From positions 54,263 to 118,262 of the forward strand of contig CALFPJ010000095.1 of assembly GCA_937919655.1 (NCBI GenBank): a DNA stretch of 64,000 bases, given 5' to 3'. The translations under genes and the position numbers were made by a program. The stretch is from an uncultured Gemmatimonadales bacterium (lineage in GTDB: Bacteria; Gemmatimonadota; Gemmatimonadetes; Longimicrobiales; Gaopeijiaceae). A model generated the notes under the pieces. It worked only from the letters and a program-made list of their open reading frames with translations, had not been told where the DNA came from and did not search any database. Of the stretch, positions 49,294-58,428 are shown one piece after another. Positions within the stretch are counted from its first letter, which is position 1; each line of letters opens with the position of its first letter.

Positions 49294-50267
49294 ACCGGCA
49301 CGTCGAGCATGCGTTGCACTGCCATCCGCGCCCTTGCCGCGATCTCCGGGTCGACCACCACCTCGTGCTTCATGTCACGGAGACTGTCGCGAATGCCCTC
49401 GAGCGTAATCCGCTTCATATGGGGGCAAAGATTGCACGGCCGCAGGAATTCCGTCTCCGGCGACTCAACGGCGACGTTGTCACTCATCGAACACTCAGTG
49501 ACCATCACGACTTGTCGTGGCCTCTTGTCCTTAACCCAACGGATCATTCCGGCCGTCGACCCCACGAAATCGGCCTCAGCCAAGACGTCCGGCGGGCACT
49601 CGGGATGGGCGATGATCTGGATGCCAGCGTGTAGCGCCCGATAGCCGCGAAGCTCCTCCGCGGTGAAGCGTTCATGAACCATACAGGAACCCTCCCACAG
49701 GACGATCTTCACGGCGGTTTGAGTCGCCACCCATCGACCGAGATACTGGTCGGGGAGGAAGATCACTCTGTCGACCCCGAGCGATTCGACGACCTGCACC
49801 GTGTTGCCCGACGTGCAGCAAATGTCGGACTCTGCTTTCACCGCAGCGGACGTGTTCACGTACGTGACCACGGGCACACCCGGATAGCGCTCCTTGAGCA
49901 GGCGCACATCTGCGGCTGTGATGGCCTCGGCGAGCGAACATCCGGCGGCGGTGTCCGGGATGAGGACCGTCTTGGATTCGTTCACGATCTTGGTCGTCTC
50001 GGCCATGAAGTGAACGCCGGCCATGACGATGACATCGGCATCAGCATCCGCGGCGAGCCGAGCGAGGGCGAGCGAATCGCCTTTAAGGTCCGCCACACCA
50101 TGGAAGATGTCGGGCGTCATGTAGTTGTGCGCCAACACCACGGCGTTACGCGCTCTCTTGAGCTCGTCGATTTCTTCGAGCAGAGGGCGGAGCGCCGCGA
50201 TTTCGATGTCGGGGAGGATGCCCCGGAGGCGTTCTGCTGGGCTAACTATGGTTACGGGGGCGTTCAA
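49290..50267 (-). CDS. nadA: Quinolinate synthase A
   Basis: NadA condenses iminoaspartate with dihydroxyacetone phosphate using a [4Fe-4S] cluster. The 325-residue protein has all three cluster cysteines: in [15 protein letters not shown], in HPECPPDV or TECSMSD, and in [32 protein letters not shown] (48-66) and [13 protein letters not shown] are family markers. The start is TTG 50267 with GGAG just upstream; no ATG lies closer. First gene of the nadA-nadC pair, with 97 bp to the next minus-strand gene upstream. Confidence 0.94.
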   Translation of the reverse strand: MNAPVTIVSPAERLRGILPDIEIAALRPLLEEIDELKRARNAVVLAHNYMTPDIFHGVADLKGDSLALARLAADADADVIVMAGVHFMAETTKIVNESKTVLIPDTAAGCSLAEAITAADVRLLKERYPGVPVVTYVNTSAAVKAESDICCTSGNTVQVVESLGVDRVIFLPDQYLGRWVATQTAVKIVLWEGSCMVHERFTAEELRGYRALHAGIQIIAHPECPPDVLAEADFVGSTAGMIRWVKDKRPRQVVMVTECSMSDNVAVESPETEFLRPCNLCPHMKRITLEGIRDSLRDMKHEVVVDPEIAARARMAVQRMLDVPV

Positions 50268-50363
50268 CGACGTCTCCGTTCTTGTTCAATGAAAGGTGTC
50301 GAACTCTGGTACCTGAGTCTTGAATACGCCAGAGGGGGGAAAAGGCTTCCCTTCCGGCCGTGC

Positions 50364-52025
50364 CTATCTCCCCTGTCGCTGGAAGCGCATGTCGTAGACC
50401 CGCCCGATACTGAGGCTGAACTCCCCAACTTGCTCGTTCCCGGTCCGAAGAAAGCGGATCACCTGCCCTCGGTCACTCCTAAACGCGTCCTTGTACGTCG
50501 GAGTTAAGGTCGTGGTACGGCCGGGGCGCTGCCAGAGCGTCAGCGATTCACCGTCGGCTTGGACGACGAACGTGGTCTCGGCATCGTAGCTGCTGTAGGT
50601 GCCGGCGAAAGCGGACAGATCGGCCGCTGACGGGGTCCATGGCTCGACCTTCTCGTAACGCTCATCGGTGTACTCCCAGGAGTCGATACCGAACCAGAGT
50701 GGCCCAGATCCGCTGGCATGGAAGTCGTAGAACTGCTGACGGACGCCCACTTGGAAGCGAGTATCAGAGCGGGGGATCAGCGTCGCCCCGCCATCTCTCA
50801 ACGTTTGGCCGGACACCACCAGGGTCCGTGTGTTGCCCGTTACCGGGTCGCGATAGAGGCCCTCATATCGCGCGAGTGTCGCCGCCGCGACCGGAACTGG
50901 ATCGGGCACGACTGGCGCCGTCGCCGCGTCGCCGAGGAAAATTCGGGCTACGACCCCGCCGTTTCCGGCGGGTGCATTCGATGCGTTGCACAACATCGCC
51001 ACGGAAAGCCCTTGGTTTGGGAAGCGGCCCACATAGGCACGATAGCCGGCCGTGGCCCCCGTGTGTGTGATTGACGGCACGCCCATGAAGTCCTGCAGTA
51101 CGAGCCCGCCCGCGTAGGTGATGGTGGAGCCGTCGGTCAGGATACCCTGGGTGTGCATCATGCGAACGAAGTCCGGTCCGCCCAGTCGTCCGTCCGTGAG
51201 GGCGCCGTTCCAGATCGCCAGATCGCCCACGGTGGTGAGGATGCCGCCGTTGCCATGAACGAACTCGATCGGGCGGTTGATGCGCCATTGATTATTAGGC
51301 AGCGCGTCGTACGCCGCGCTTCGGCCTGGGACGATACGGCGGTAGTCGTCCCGCCACTGTGTATTGCGGAGGCCGAGCGGCTTGAAGACGCGCTCCATGG
51401 AAAAGTCGGCGAAGGACATGCCGCTCACTCGCGCGACCACCACGGCCAGGAGGTTGAAGCCCGTGTTCGAATACGAGTACTCGTGTCCGGGCTCGAAGTT
51501 GAGCGCGCTCTGTCGGCTCACGAGATCGATGACCCAGTCGTGATCGTGACTGCGCTGTTCGCGACCCCAGCCGGAGATGCTCGCTACCGAGCCCCAGTCC
51601 CGCAGGCCACTGGTGTGGGTCATCAGGTGGTGAAGCGTGATCGTGCTCCCGTAGTCGGGTACCTCAGGTATGTACTTCCGCACGTCGTCATCGAGCGAAA
51701 GCTTGCCGTCGATCGCGAGCAGCACCACCGCAGCGGCCGTGAACTGCTTGGAGAGCGAGCCCCCCTCGAAGATCGTCGCCGGTGTGTTCGGTATGCCGTG
51801 TTCAAGGTCCGACATCCCATAGGCACGCTCCAGGACCGTGAGACCCTTTACCTCCACCCCTACCGCGCACCCCGCCGAAGTGTTGGAATTCCAACGCGCG
51901 AACACCTCATCGACGCGCTGGGCGGCGTCGGGAGGCGCCTGCCCGGAGAGGGGTAGGGTAGACGAGAGGGAGGCGCAGAGGAGGCCTGCCGCAACAATAG
52001 CGAGCGTAGGACGGGTCGACTTCAT
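50364..52025 (-). CDS. Secreted serine hydrolase, beta-lactamase/DD-peptidase fold
   Basis: A 553-residue secreted serine hydrolase (class C beta-lactamase-like, Pfam Beta-lactamase). A signal peptide spans about 1-29. The nucleophile S90 and K93 are in GGSLSKQFTAAA (SxxK), YSYSNTGFNLLA supplies the YxN tyrosine, and ITHTGATAGYRA replaces KTG as HTG, common in this esterase/peptidase group. The C-terminal 140 residues form an extra beta-rich domain (RYEGLYRDPVTGNTRTL, FAGTYSSYDAETTFVV), typical of D-aminopeptidase or esterase relatives. ATG 52025, with GGAAGGA upstream, is preferred over a start 10 codons earlier. Confidence 0.87.
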   Translation of the reverse strand: MKSTRPTLAIVAAGLLCASLSSTLPLSGQAPPDAAQRVDEVFARWNSNTSAGCAVGVEVKGLTVLERAYGMSDLEHGIPNTPATIFEGGSLSKQFTAAAVVLLAIDGKLSLDDDVRKYIPEVPDYGSTITLHHLMTHTSGLRDWGSVASISGWGREQRSHDHDWVIDLVSRQSALNFEPGHEYSYSNTGFNLLAVVVARVSGMSFADFSMERVFKPLGLRNTQWRDDYRRIVPGRSAAYDALPNNQWRINRPIEFVHGNGGILTTVGDLAIWNGALTDGRLGGPDFVRMMHTQGILTDGSTITYAGGLVLQDFMGVPSITHTGATAGYRAYVGRFPNQGLSVAMLCNASNAPAGNGGVVARIFLGDAATAPVVPDPVPVAAATLARYEGLYRDPVTGNTRTLVVSGQTLRDGGATLIPRSDTRFQVGVRQQFYDFHASGSGPLWFGIDSWEYTDERYEKVEPWTPSAADLSAFAGTYSSYDAETTFVVQADGESLTLWQRPGRTTTLTPTYKDAFRSDRGQVIRFLRTGNEQVGEFSLSIGRVYDMRFQRQGR

Positions 52026-52082
52026 GGAGTCCTTCCAGTAAGGGGTCGCCCGCAAAGTGCAGTCTCGCAGCGCAACAGAAAA

Positions 52083-52110
52083 CCCCGCTCGGTCCGAAGA
52101 CCGAGCGGGG
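52083..52110 (-). terminator. Rho-independent terminator
   Basis: A perfect 12-bp stem (52083-52094 with 52099-52110) has a CGAA loop (UUCG on the minus strand). Minus-strand T residues follow at 52079-52082. It terminates transcription from the M28 peptidase gene and the remnant downstream of it. Confidence 0.85.
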
Positions 52111-52134
52111 CTAACTACTTCGGACGCAACTCGG

Positions 52135-52272
52135 TCAGTTCGAGATGCGCAAAGCCTGGAAGTCTCGCCACGCCACCAGCGTGCTCCCGCTGTCGTTTTC
52201 GACGACGATTCCGGGATGGATGGCAGGAGTTAAGGCGTGGAAGCCTGCACCCTGGCACTTACCCCATCTGAG
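52135..52272 (-). pseudogene. C-terminal remnant of an unidentified gene
   Basis: Between the M28 stop and the terminator, one minus-strand frame reads protein-like for 45 codons, including GAGFHALTPAIHPGIVVEND and STLVAWRDFQALRISN, ending at TGA 52135-52137. It has no start codon and a TGA stands immediately upstream (52273-52275). Its strong beta-strand pattern ending near a natural stop suggests the tail of a lost secreted-enzyme or carbohydrate-binding domain. The family was not recognised. Confidence 0.4.
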
Positions 52273-52330
52273 TCAGATCTCTATGGACGACCGGCTGGAG
52301 CGAAACAAGGTCACACCGACCGCGTTCCTG

Positions 52331-53839
52331 CTAGCGGCCGGCTCCGGTCCCTGACTCGGAAGATTCGACACCGCTGTCACTCGCGACCGCGCGCGCACGC
52401 GGAATTCTCCCGTCCATCTGAGCCGCCTGCCACGCAAAGTGCGCGAGGAAGATCGCCTGTTGCTTGAGTTCGTCCTCGGACATGCGCTCGGGATAGTCTG
52501 CGTTCGTGTGCCGCGTGCGCTGGTCGTATCCGTCGAAGTCCTTGATGGCGTTGAAGCCAGGGAGGCCCATGTCGTGGAAGGGGACATGGTCGGTGCTGCC
52601 GATGCCCTCGTTGACGTTGCGGGTCACGCCCAGGTCGCCGAGCGGCGCCAGCCAGCCATCGAAGATCTCTTTGGCGGCCCCGTTCTCCTGCATGTAGAAC
52701 CCGAGTGACTTCCCGGAGCCCGGGTCGTCGTTGAGGTAGACCTGCAGTTGCTCCTGGGCGGCCTCGTCCGCGAGGTGCTCCGCAATGTAGGCGCGGGCAC
52801 CAAGGAGTCCCTGCTCCTCACCGGACCAGAGTGCGAACCGGATCGTCCGGCGCGGACGCGCGCCTAGAGCGGTCAGGAGGCGCGCGGCCTCCATGACCGC
52901 GGCCACGCCGTCGCCGTTGTCCGTTGCACCCGATGCGGTATGCCACGAGTCCAGATGTGCCCCAACTAGGACGATCTCATCCTTGAGCGCCGGGTCGCTG
53001 CCGAGGATATCACCTAGCACGTTGAAGGTTCGGGTGTCATCGTCGTAGCGGGTGCGCAGTTCGACCCTCAACTCAACAGGGATTCCGCCTTCGGTGAGGC
53101 GGGCGATCATGTTGTACTGCTCAGAAGACAGGACCATTGCCGGCACAGCGTCGTCTGCGGTGGTGCGGCTCCCCAGGACACCGACTGTGCCGTCACGGTA
53201 GATGCTCGGGCGGAGCGTCACGGCGACGCCCGCAGCCTGGAGGATCGGCGCGAGCTCGCGGGCGGGGGTGGTGGAAGCCACTCGCATGCTTGGCGGATTC
53301 CCCGTCCGGACAGAGCCGTCACCGACGCCGGGCTGGGGTCGATCATTGTCGCGAAACTCTGCCTGCGGTAGGTGGGTGAGTACGATCGCGCCCCGAAGCG
53401 ACGAGGCCATCGCCTGGACCTCGGCGGCGGTCTTATCGCCCACGTATACGACCGGCCCGTCCACGACTCCGGGTAGGGAAGGTGTCCACGCGTCGGCGTA
53501 GGCGATGAACGGCATGTAACGAGGAGCGGTCATCTCTACGGATAACTTCTCGAGCGTCCACCCCCGGCCGAACTCGAACGGCTCGAGTCGGGCGTTGGAG
53601 AGTCCCCACTCTGCGAATTGACCTTTCGCCCAGTTGGCTGCCTGATCGTGTGCGGGAGAACCGGTGAGCCGTGCACCCATCTCGTCGGTCAACGTGTGGT
53701 AGAGGGTGATCGCTTGGGAGCGCTCCAGTCCCTCTTGTTTGATGCGCCGCGTCATTTCGAGATCGACGGGCACCTGAGCGCGTGCCGGCGCGCCAGAGAT
53801 AGCGAGGACGACGGTGGCAATGAGAATACGCGTTCGCAT
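52331..53839 (-). CDS. Secreted M28-family aminopeptidase
   Basis: A 502-residue peptidase with a signal peptide (about 1-21, ending ARAQ). A PA (protease-associated) domain is inserted at about 110-260 (VVDGPVVYVGDKTAAEV). Zinc ligands lie in VLVGAHLDSWHTASGATDNG (His, Asp), LWSGEEQGLLGARAYI (Glu pair), LNDDPGSGKSLGFYM and RTRHTNADYPERM (late His). It would trim peptides in the periplasm or outside. ATG 53839, with GGTGAG upstream, is preferred; the longer frame begins 35 codons earlier in intergenic sequence. It is the first gene of a transcript ending at the terminator at 52083. Confidence 0.9.
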   Translation of the reverse strand: MRTRILIATVVLAISGAPARAQVPVDLEMTRRIKQEGLERSQAITLYHTLTDEMGARLTGSPAHDQAANWAKGQFAEWGLSNARLEPFEFGRGWTLEKLSVEMTAPRYMPFIAYADAWTPSLPGVVDGPVVYVGDKTAAEVQAMASSLRGAIVLTHLPQAEFRDNDRPQPGVGDGSVRTGNPPSMRVASTTPARELAPILQAAGVAVTLRPSIYRDGTVGVLGSRTTADDAVPAMVLSSEQYNMIARLTEGGIPVELRVELRTRYDDDTRTFNVLGDILGSDPALKDEIVLVGAHLDSWHTASGATDNGDGVAAVMEAARLLTALGARPRRTIRFALWSGEEQGLLGARAYIAEHLADEAAQEQLQVYLNDDPGSGKSLGFYMQENGAAKEIFDGWLAPLGDLGVTRNVNEGIGSTDHVPFHDMGLPGFNAIKDFDGYDQRTRHTNADYPERMSEDELKQQAIFLAHFAWQAAQMDGRIPRARAVASDSGVESSESGTGAGR

Positions 53840-54012
53840 GCTAGTCTCACCGGTGAGGGTTTTGGTGGGAGGGGCGGTCAGATGCCATGATGCAGGTGAC
53901 ACGCGGGAACCGCTAGGCTGCCAGGCCGGGAGAAGTGGCGGCACGCCGTCCGCCGCTCGAGTCCATCCTAGGCGATCACGCCTCGCAACTTCTTTGACCC
54001 CTCACACGACAA

Positions 54013-54042
54013 AGCGGGCGGAGCCCGAAGGTCCCGCCCGCT
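54013..54042 (-). terminator. Likely terminator after the S9 peptidase
   Basis: AGCGGGCG (54013-54020) pairs with CGCCCGCT (54035-54042) around a 14-nt loop, followed on the minus strand by CTTTGT. It lies 50 bp beyond the S9 peptidase stop. The short T run makes it a moderate candidate. Confidence 0.45.
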
Positions 54043-54091
54043 GACGGCCAGTCCGTCCCTCAATCCAAGAGGAAGCACTCAAGCGCTCCGC

Positions 54092-56707
54092 CTACTGCGT
54101 GATCGTCCGCTCCGACGGCGTGAGGTGCACGTCCAGCCAGGCGGCCCAACGGGCCCACAGATCCAGGAGTGTCTCTTTGGTCGCCGGGCCGTGGTCCTCA
54201 AAGGGATACAGGTACATCGCGGCATCCTTGTTGAGTCCGTTCAAAGCGTGGAAAAGCCTCGGTGAGTGTGTGGGGTCTGTCCCCACGTTCTGGTCGCCAA
54301 GCCCGTGGTACATCAAAAGGGCCCCGGTCAGATTATTGGCGTAGAGGAACGGACTCATGCTGAGATAGACGTCCTTCGCATCCCAGAGGATACGCCGTTC
54401 GCTCTGGAAACTCAGGGGCGTCAGCGTCCGGTTGTAATTCCCGTCACCTGCGATGCCCGCCTTGAAGAACGGTGTGTGCACCATGGCGTTGACCGTACTG
54501 AATGCGCCGTACGAGTGCCCCCCAAGGCCGAGCCGCTTGCGGTCGATGAGACCACGCTGGTCCAGCTCGTCGATGACGGCAGCAAGATTGTTACGCAGGT
54601 CGTGCTGGTAGTTGTTGTTCAACATTCCTGCTTTCCCGACGATGGGCGCGTCTGGCTCGACCACCGCGTAGCCGAGGCGTGCCATGTACTGCATCGAACG
54701 TGTGCCGAAGTTCGGGAACGCATTCTTGTTATACGTGCGGCCGCTCTCGTCGTAGCTCTCCTGATCTTCGTATTCACGAGGATAGAACCAGAACATGGCG
54801 GGAAGGCGCTCACCTGCTGTGTAGTCCGGTGGCAGGGTGACGTTCACCACGAAGCGGAAACCGTCTGGACGCTCGACGGTGAATCGCTGCCTCGGGGCGT
54901 TAGTCAGGTCGGGCGTGTAGTCCACGTTCTGCGTGAGCTGCAGGCGCTGACCTCCGGTTACCAGATAGGACTGCTCGATTCGTGTGGGTGACTCGTAGTT
55001 CACCACGAAGGCGCCAGCGTCCACATCGAGAATCGATACGATGGTCTCGTATTCCTCGTCGTTCGCGCTCTCGAAGACCCTCGTCGACTCGCCGGTGCGG
55101 ATCTCGATTCGATCCAAGAAACTCTTCGGACCTTCAACCATTGGGTCTTCGTTATACGTGTTGCCGTAGAGGAATACGGATTGCTTGTCCGCTGACATCT
55201 GCACGATCTGCCCACCGGCGCCGTCACCGCGGTCGCGTCCGAAGCCGTCACCGGCCGGCATGTGGCCGCCCTCCAGGACGAGCGAGCCAGGATTGGCGTA
55301 GAAATCATCCGACTGGTACTCGGCGAGCGTATAGGTCGTCTCCGGATCAGAGAGGTCGACCGCGAACTCGGTGACGGTTCCCGTTGCTCCCCCTTGCCCA
55401 CCACCGCCGGTGGGACGTCGTGTCAGGAAGAGCATGGTGTGATCTGCCGAGAAGCGATGCGCGGCAATGCTTTGGCTGCTCTCGTAGACAACGCTCAGGC
55501 TCTGGTCGTTGAACGGCGGCGCCCACAACATGACGCGGTCTGGGCGTCGAGCAGCGCCACCGCGGCCACTCGTTGGCGAGGCGGCCTCAGCGTCTTCATT
55601 GGACGCCGGTTCTTGCTGCAGGAAGGTCAGTCCGGCTCCGTCGGCTCGCCAAGCGACCTGCTTGCGATCAGCTTCTTCTTCGTCGCCTGCGACTCCGGGT
55701 GCCGACGGAGCGCCGCGAATCCCCGTGTTCAGTTCACTTTCGTCGAGGACGGCCAGCAGGCTGCCAGCCCGGTCCCAAACCTGCTCGACGTTGCCAAAGC
55801 TGGTGACTGGGACTACGTAGCTGAACGGCCGCTGCATGATCGTCACGCGGGCGAACTGGCCGCTTGGGGCGAGGTCGAAGTCCTCGATCATTCGCGGCGT
55901 TCCGATCTTCGTCTCCCTGCGGTTGTCGACACGGACCGTGGCGAGTTGGCCGGTGACGTGCCACTCCAAGAGCGTCTCGTCGTGCGGGGTGGCCATGAGG
56001 CTCGCGTAGGTCCGCAGATTGTTTTCGCCCTCCTCCGTCTGTTTCACCTGTGGTCCCGTGGGCACACGGGGCGCGAGCGGCCGAGCCGAACGATTCTCCG
56101 GAACGAGCACCGTAGCGATCTCTTTCCCGTCGGCAGTCCATTCGAAGTTTGTCACGAGCGTCGCCAGCACCGGCGTGCGCGTGACCTGGCGTGACGCGCC
56201 ACTCTCGGGATCCGCGACGTAGATGTGGGTCGCGTCGTCGGTATGCACGTAGAACGCGAGTTGTGAGCCGTCCGGTGACCAAGTGGCCTGTGAAATCCGG
56301 GCCGCACGCGGCACCTCGACTTCGGTGACTGAGCCGTCGTCGGCCGAGATCACCTGGATTCCGATGTTGGTGCGCGTCGTCAGGTTGCGGTGACGGTTGG
56401 CCTGCATGTCGAAGAACTGCCCGCCGAGTTCGTCGAAGGGCTTCGAAAAGCGATCCATCGTGACGGGCCCATCACCGATCTCATGGAGAAACCACTGCTT
56501 GTCCGGGCTGACGTTTGTCAGCGTGACATTCAGGTAGCGAGGCGCGAGGACTGCCTCGGCGATGGAGCTTGGCGGTGCCACCCACTCTTTGGTGGCCAGG
56601 ATCGCTTCGGAGTCCATGGTCGCTTGCCCGGAGACAGCCGGCGGGGCGAAGCAAAAAATGACAGCGAAAAGACTTCCAAGCGAAAGGCGACGAACTGTCC
56701 GGGTCAT
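54092..56707 (-). CDS. Secreted S9-family prolyl oligopeptidase-type peptidase
   Basis: An 871-residue secreted serine peptidase. A signal peptide spans about 1-28. The N-terminal two-thirds form a beta-propeller with TolB/WD-like blades (ISQATWSPDGSQLAFYVHTD). The C-terminal alpha/beta-hydrolase domain has nucleophile S732 in GLGGHSYGAFST, D805 in HGLGDQNVG and H839 in FEDHGPA. It cleaves short peptides, usually near proline or as a dipeptidyl or acyl-aminoacyl peptidase; specificity is not assigned. GGGAGAATTG precedes ATG 56707. Internal acidic insert about 340-395. A self-complementary GATATCGATATC lies just upstream (56723-56734). Confidence 0.9.
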   Translation of the reverse strand: MTRTVRRLSLGSLFAVIFCFAPPAVSGQATMDSEAILATKEWVAPPSSIAEAVLAPRYLNVTLTNVSPDKQWFLHEIGDGPVTMDRFSKPFDELGGQFFDMQANRHRNLTTRTNIGIQVISADDGSVTEVEVPRAARISQATWSPDGSQLAFYVHTDDATHIYVADPESGASRQVTRTPVLATLVTNFEWTADGKEIATVLVPENRSARPLAPRVPTGPQVKQTEEGENNLRTYASLMATPHDETLLEWHVTGQLATVRVDNRRETKIGTPRMIEDFDLAPSGQFARVTIMQRPFSYVVPVTSFGNVEQVWDRAGSLLAVLDESELNTGIRGAPSAPGVAGDEEEADRKQVAWRADGAGLTFLQQEPASNEDAEAASPTSGRGGAARRPDRVMLWAPPFNDQSLSVVYESSQSIAAHRFSADHTMLFLTRRPTGGGGQGGATGTVTEFAVDLSDPETTYTLAEYQSDDFYANPGSLVLEGGHMPAGDGFGRDRGDGAGGQIVQMSADKQSVFLYGNTYNEDPMVEGPKSFLDRIEIRTGESTRVFESANDEEYETIVSILDVDAGAFVVNYESPTRIEQSYLVTGGQRLQLTQNVDYTPDLTNAPRQRFTVERPDGFRFVVNVTLPPDYTAGERLPAMFWFYPREYEDQESYDESGRTYNKNAFPNFGTRSMQYMARLGYAVVEPDAPIVGKAGMLNNNYQHDLRNNLAAVIDELDQRGLIDRKRLGLGGHSYGAFSTVNAMVHTPFFKAGIAGDGNYNRTLTPLSFQSERRILWDAKDVYLSMSPFLYANNLTGALLMYHGLGDQNVGTDPTHSPRLFHALNGLNKDAAMYLYPFEDHGPATKETLLDLWARWAAWLDVHLTPSERTITQ

Positions 56708-56923
56708 CTCAATTCTCCCAAGGATATCGATATCTTAATGAGCCGAAGGAGCGTGCTTCGGAAGTCACAACGTGTGCTGGCGGGGATCATTTGGAAAGAC
56801 GACCAAGTCAGGCCCTCCGTTGATGCACCGTTGGGCGATCAAACAGGAGTTATTACCTTCGTCATTCTCCCCGACCGGCCTCCGGAGTGTCTCCGCGGCC
56901 TTTCAGACACAAAGGACCACTAG

Positions 56924-57640
56924 ATGATGCGAATTCGTCTCGGTACGGCGCTCCTCGGTATGACCATGGGACTCGCCGCCTGCTCAGCCTCGGAGGGCGG
57001 TATGGATTTCTCCTCAGCAGCGCTCGATTCCAACGATCAGAAGGCCTCTTATGGGATCGGCCTGAACGTCGGCAGTCAGATCGTTGAAACGAAGGACCGC
57101 CTGGACCGGGCTGCCTTCATGCGCGGGATTGAGGACGCCCTCGACGGCGCAGATCCTGCACTTACGCCTGACGTGCTACAAGAGGTCTTCGCGACCTTTA
57201 CCGCCGAGATGGAAGAGGCAGCGAGCGGGGAGTACGAGCGCGTTTCCGCCGAGAACGTGGCCGCCGGTGTAGCGTACTTGGCCGAGAACGCCGCCAAGGA
57301 AGGCGTCATGACGACTGCGAGCGGCCTTCAGTATGAGGTATTGCGCGCCGGCGACGGACCTCAGCCCGTCGCGGAAGATCGTGCGACGCTGCACTACCGT
57401 GGTACGCTGATCGACGGCACCGAGTTTGATACTTCTTACGGTGGAGACCCTGCGGAGTTCTCTGTGGGCGGCGTGATCCAGGGCTTCGCGGAAGCGCTTC
57501 AGTTGATGCCGGTGGGAAGCCATTACAGGTTCGTCATTCCTTCGGATCTCGCCTATGGGCCGCAGGGCACACAGGGTGATATTGGCCCGAACGCGACATT
57601 GATCTTCGAGATTGAGCTCCTGGGTATCGTCGGGGGCTGA
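56924..57640 (+). CDS. FKBP-type peptidyl-prolyl isomerase lipoprotein
   Basis: A 238-residue predicted lipoprotein (lipobox GLAAC, Cys about residue 20). An N-terminal helical dimerisation domain spans about 33-118 (KASYGIGLNVGSQIVETKDR), as in Mip/FkpA proteins. The FKBP domain covers about 127-238: ATLHYRGTLIDGTEFDTSYG, then GVIQGFAEALQLMPVG and IPSDLAYGPQG, then LIFEIELLGI. It assists folding of secreted proteins in the periplasm, in keeping with the many secreted hydrolases nearby. AAAGGA precedes the ATGATG start. Confidence 0.9.
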   Translation: MMRIRLGTALLGMTMGLAACSASEGGMDFSSAALDSNDQKASYGIGLNVGSQIVETKDRLDRAAFMRGIEDALDGADPALTPDVLQEVFATFTAEMEEAASGEYERVSAENVAAGVAYLAENAAKEGVMTTASGLQYEVLRAGDGPQPVAEDRATLHYRGTLIDGTEFDTSYGGDPAEFSVGGVIQGFAEALQLMPVGSHYRFVIPSDLAYGPQGTQGDIGPNATLIFEIELLGIVGG

Positions 57641-57773
57641 CCGCCTTAAGGGGGGTCGTGGGCGGAATTTTCCGAACGCGATCCCCCGGCTCTCCCCCGC
57701 CTGAAGAGAACTGCGGACGCGTGGCCGCCTATTTCATTAATCCAGCTTCACGCCCATTCTGGTCATCCTGTCG

Positions 57774-58403
57774 TTGATATCTCGCCTCTTTGGATCGAAG
57801 GAGGCCGCACCCGCGAAGGGAGTGGTCGGTCTAGATGCGCGCCTGGCGAAATTAGAAGAGGAGGCGCAGAGCGCCACGCCAGGATACAAGGGGCTTCCGC
57901 TGAACAAGGCGGGTGACTTCGCTCTGCGAGACGGTGACCGTGCCCTGGCTCTTGAGTATTACGGCCGCGCGATCGACACCTTCCTCGAAGATCAGCAACG
58001 TGAGGCGGCGAGGGGCGTGGCGAATAAGCTCATTCGTGTGCACCCGGAAGCGGTCCGTACGCTGTGCACGCTGACCTGGTTGGATCTGGGTGCCCGGCAC
58101 ATGGCCACTGCTCTGCTCCACCTGCGCGACTACGTAGCTGCGGTCAAGCGCGTCGAGCAGAATCAGTTGGCCGGTGACCAGATTTTCGAGATGGCGCGTG
58201 TGGCGCCTCAGTCAGAATTCTTACAGGCTGCGGCGGACGCGTTAGATGCCCTCGACCTTGGGGGCCTCGCGACTGAGGTACGAGGCTGGGCGGCGTCAGG
58301 TGGTTCCCCGGGCGTCCTCGAAGACGATGACGAACTTGCTGCGGCTTGTCTCTTCTTTGCGGTCAAGACCAACACGCGCAGCTCTGGTTCGTCCGGCAGG
58401 TAG
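57774..58403 (+). CDS. Helical (TPR-like) protein of unknown function
   Basis: A 209-residue protein with a TTG start (ISRLFGSKEAAPAKG) and no visible ribosome site, so the start is uncertain. It is almost all helix with TPR-like spacing, such as PLNKAGDFALRDGDRALALE and YYGRAIDTFLEDQQREAARG in the first pair of helices. It has no signal peptide, so it is probably cytoplasmic and mediates protein contacts. No family was recognised. An imperfect hairpin with five-G/five-C arms lies in the 134-bp gap to the FKBP gene. Confidence 0.6.
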   Translation: MISRLFGSKEAAPAKGVVGLDARLAKLEEEAQSATPGYKGLPLNKAGDFALRDGDRALALEYYGRAIDTFLEDQQREAARGVANKLIRVHPEAVRTLCTLTWLDLGARHMATALLHLRDYVAAVKRVEQNQLAGDQIFEMARVAPQSEFLQAAADALDALDLGGLATEVRGWAASGGSPGVLEDDDELAAACLFFAVKTNTRSSGSSGR

Positions 58404-58428
58404 CGTCCGTCGCGGCCATGTCGCCGCA

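Noticed and set aside
56723..56734. GATATCGATATC palindrome before the S9 gene as an operator
   Set aside because: The 12-bp self-complementary core is real but sits in a short promoter region with no repeat elsewhere; noted only in the gene entry.
57650..57705. Hairpin between the FKBP gene and the TPR-like gene as a terminator
   Set aside because: The arms (five G against five C) are imperfect and no T tract follows.
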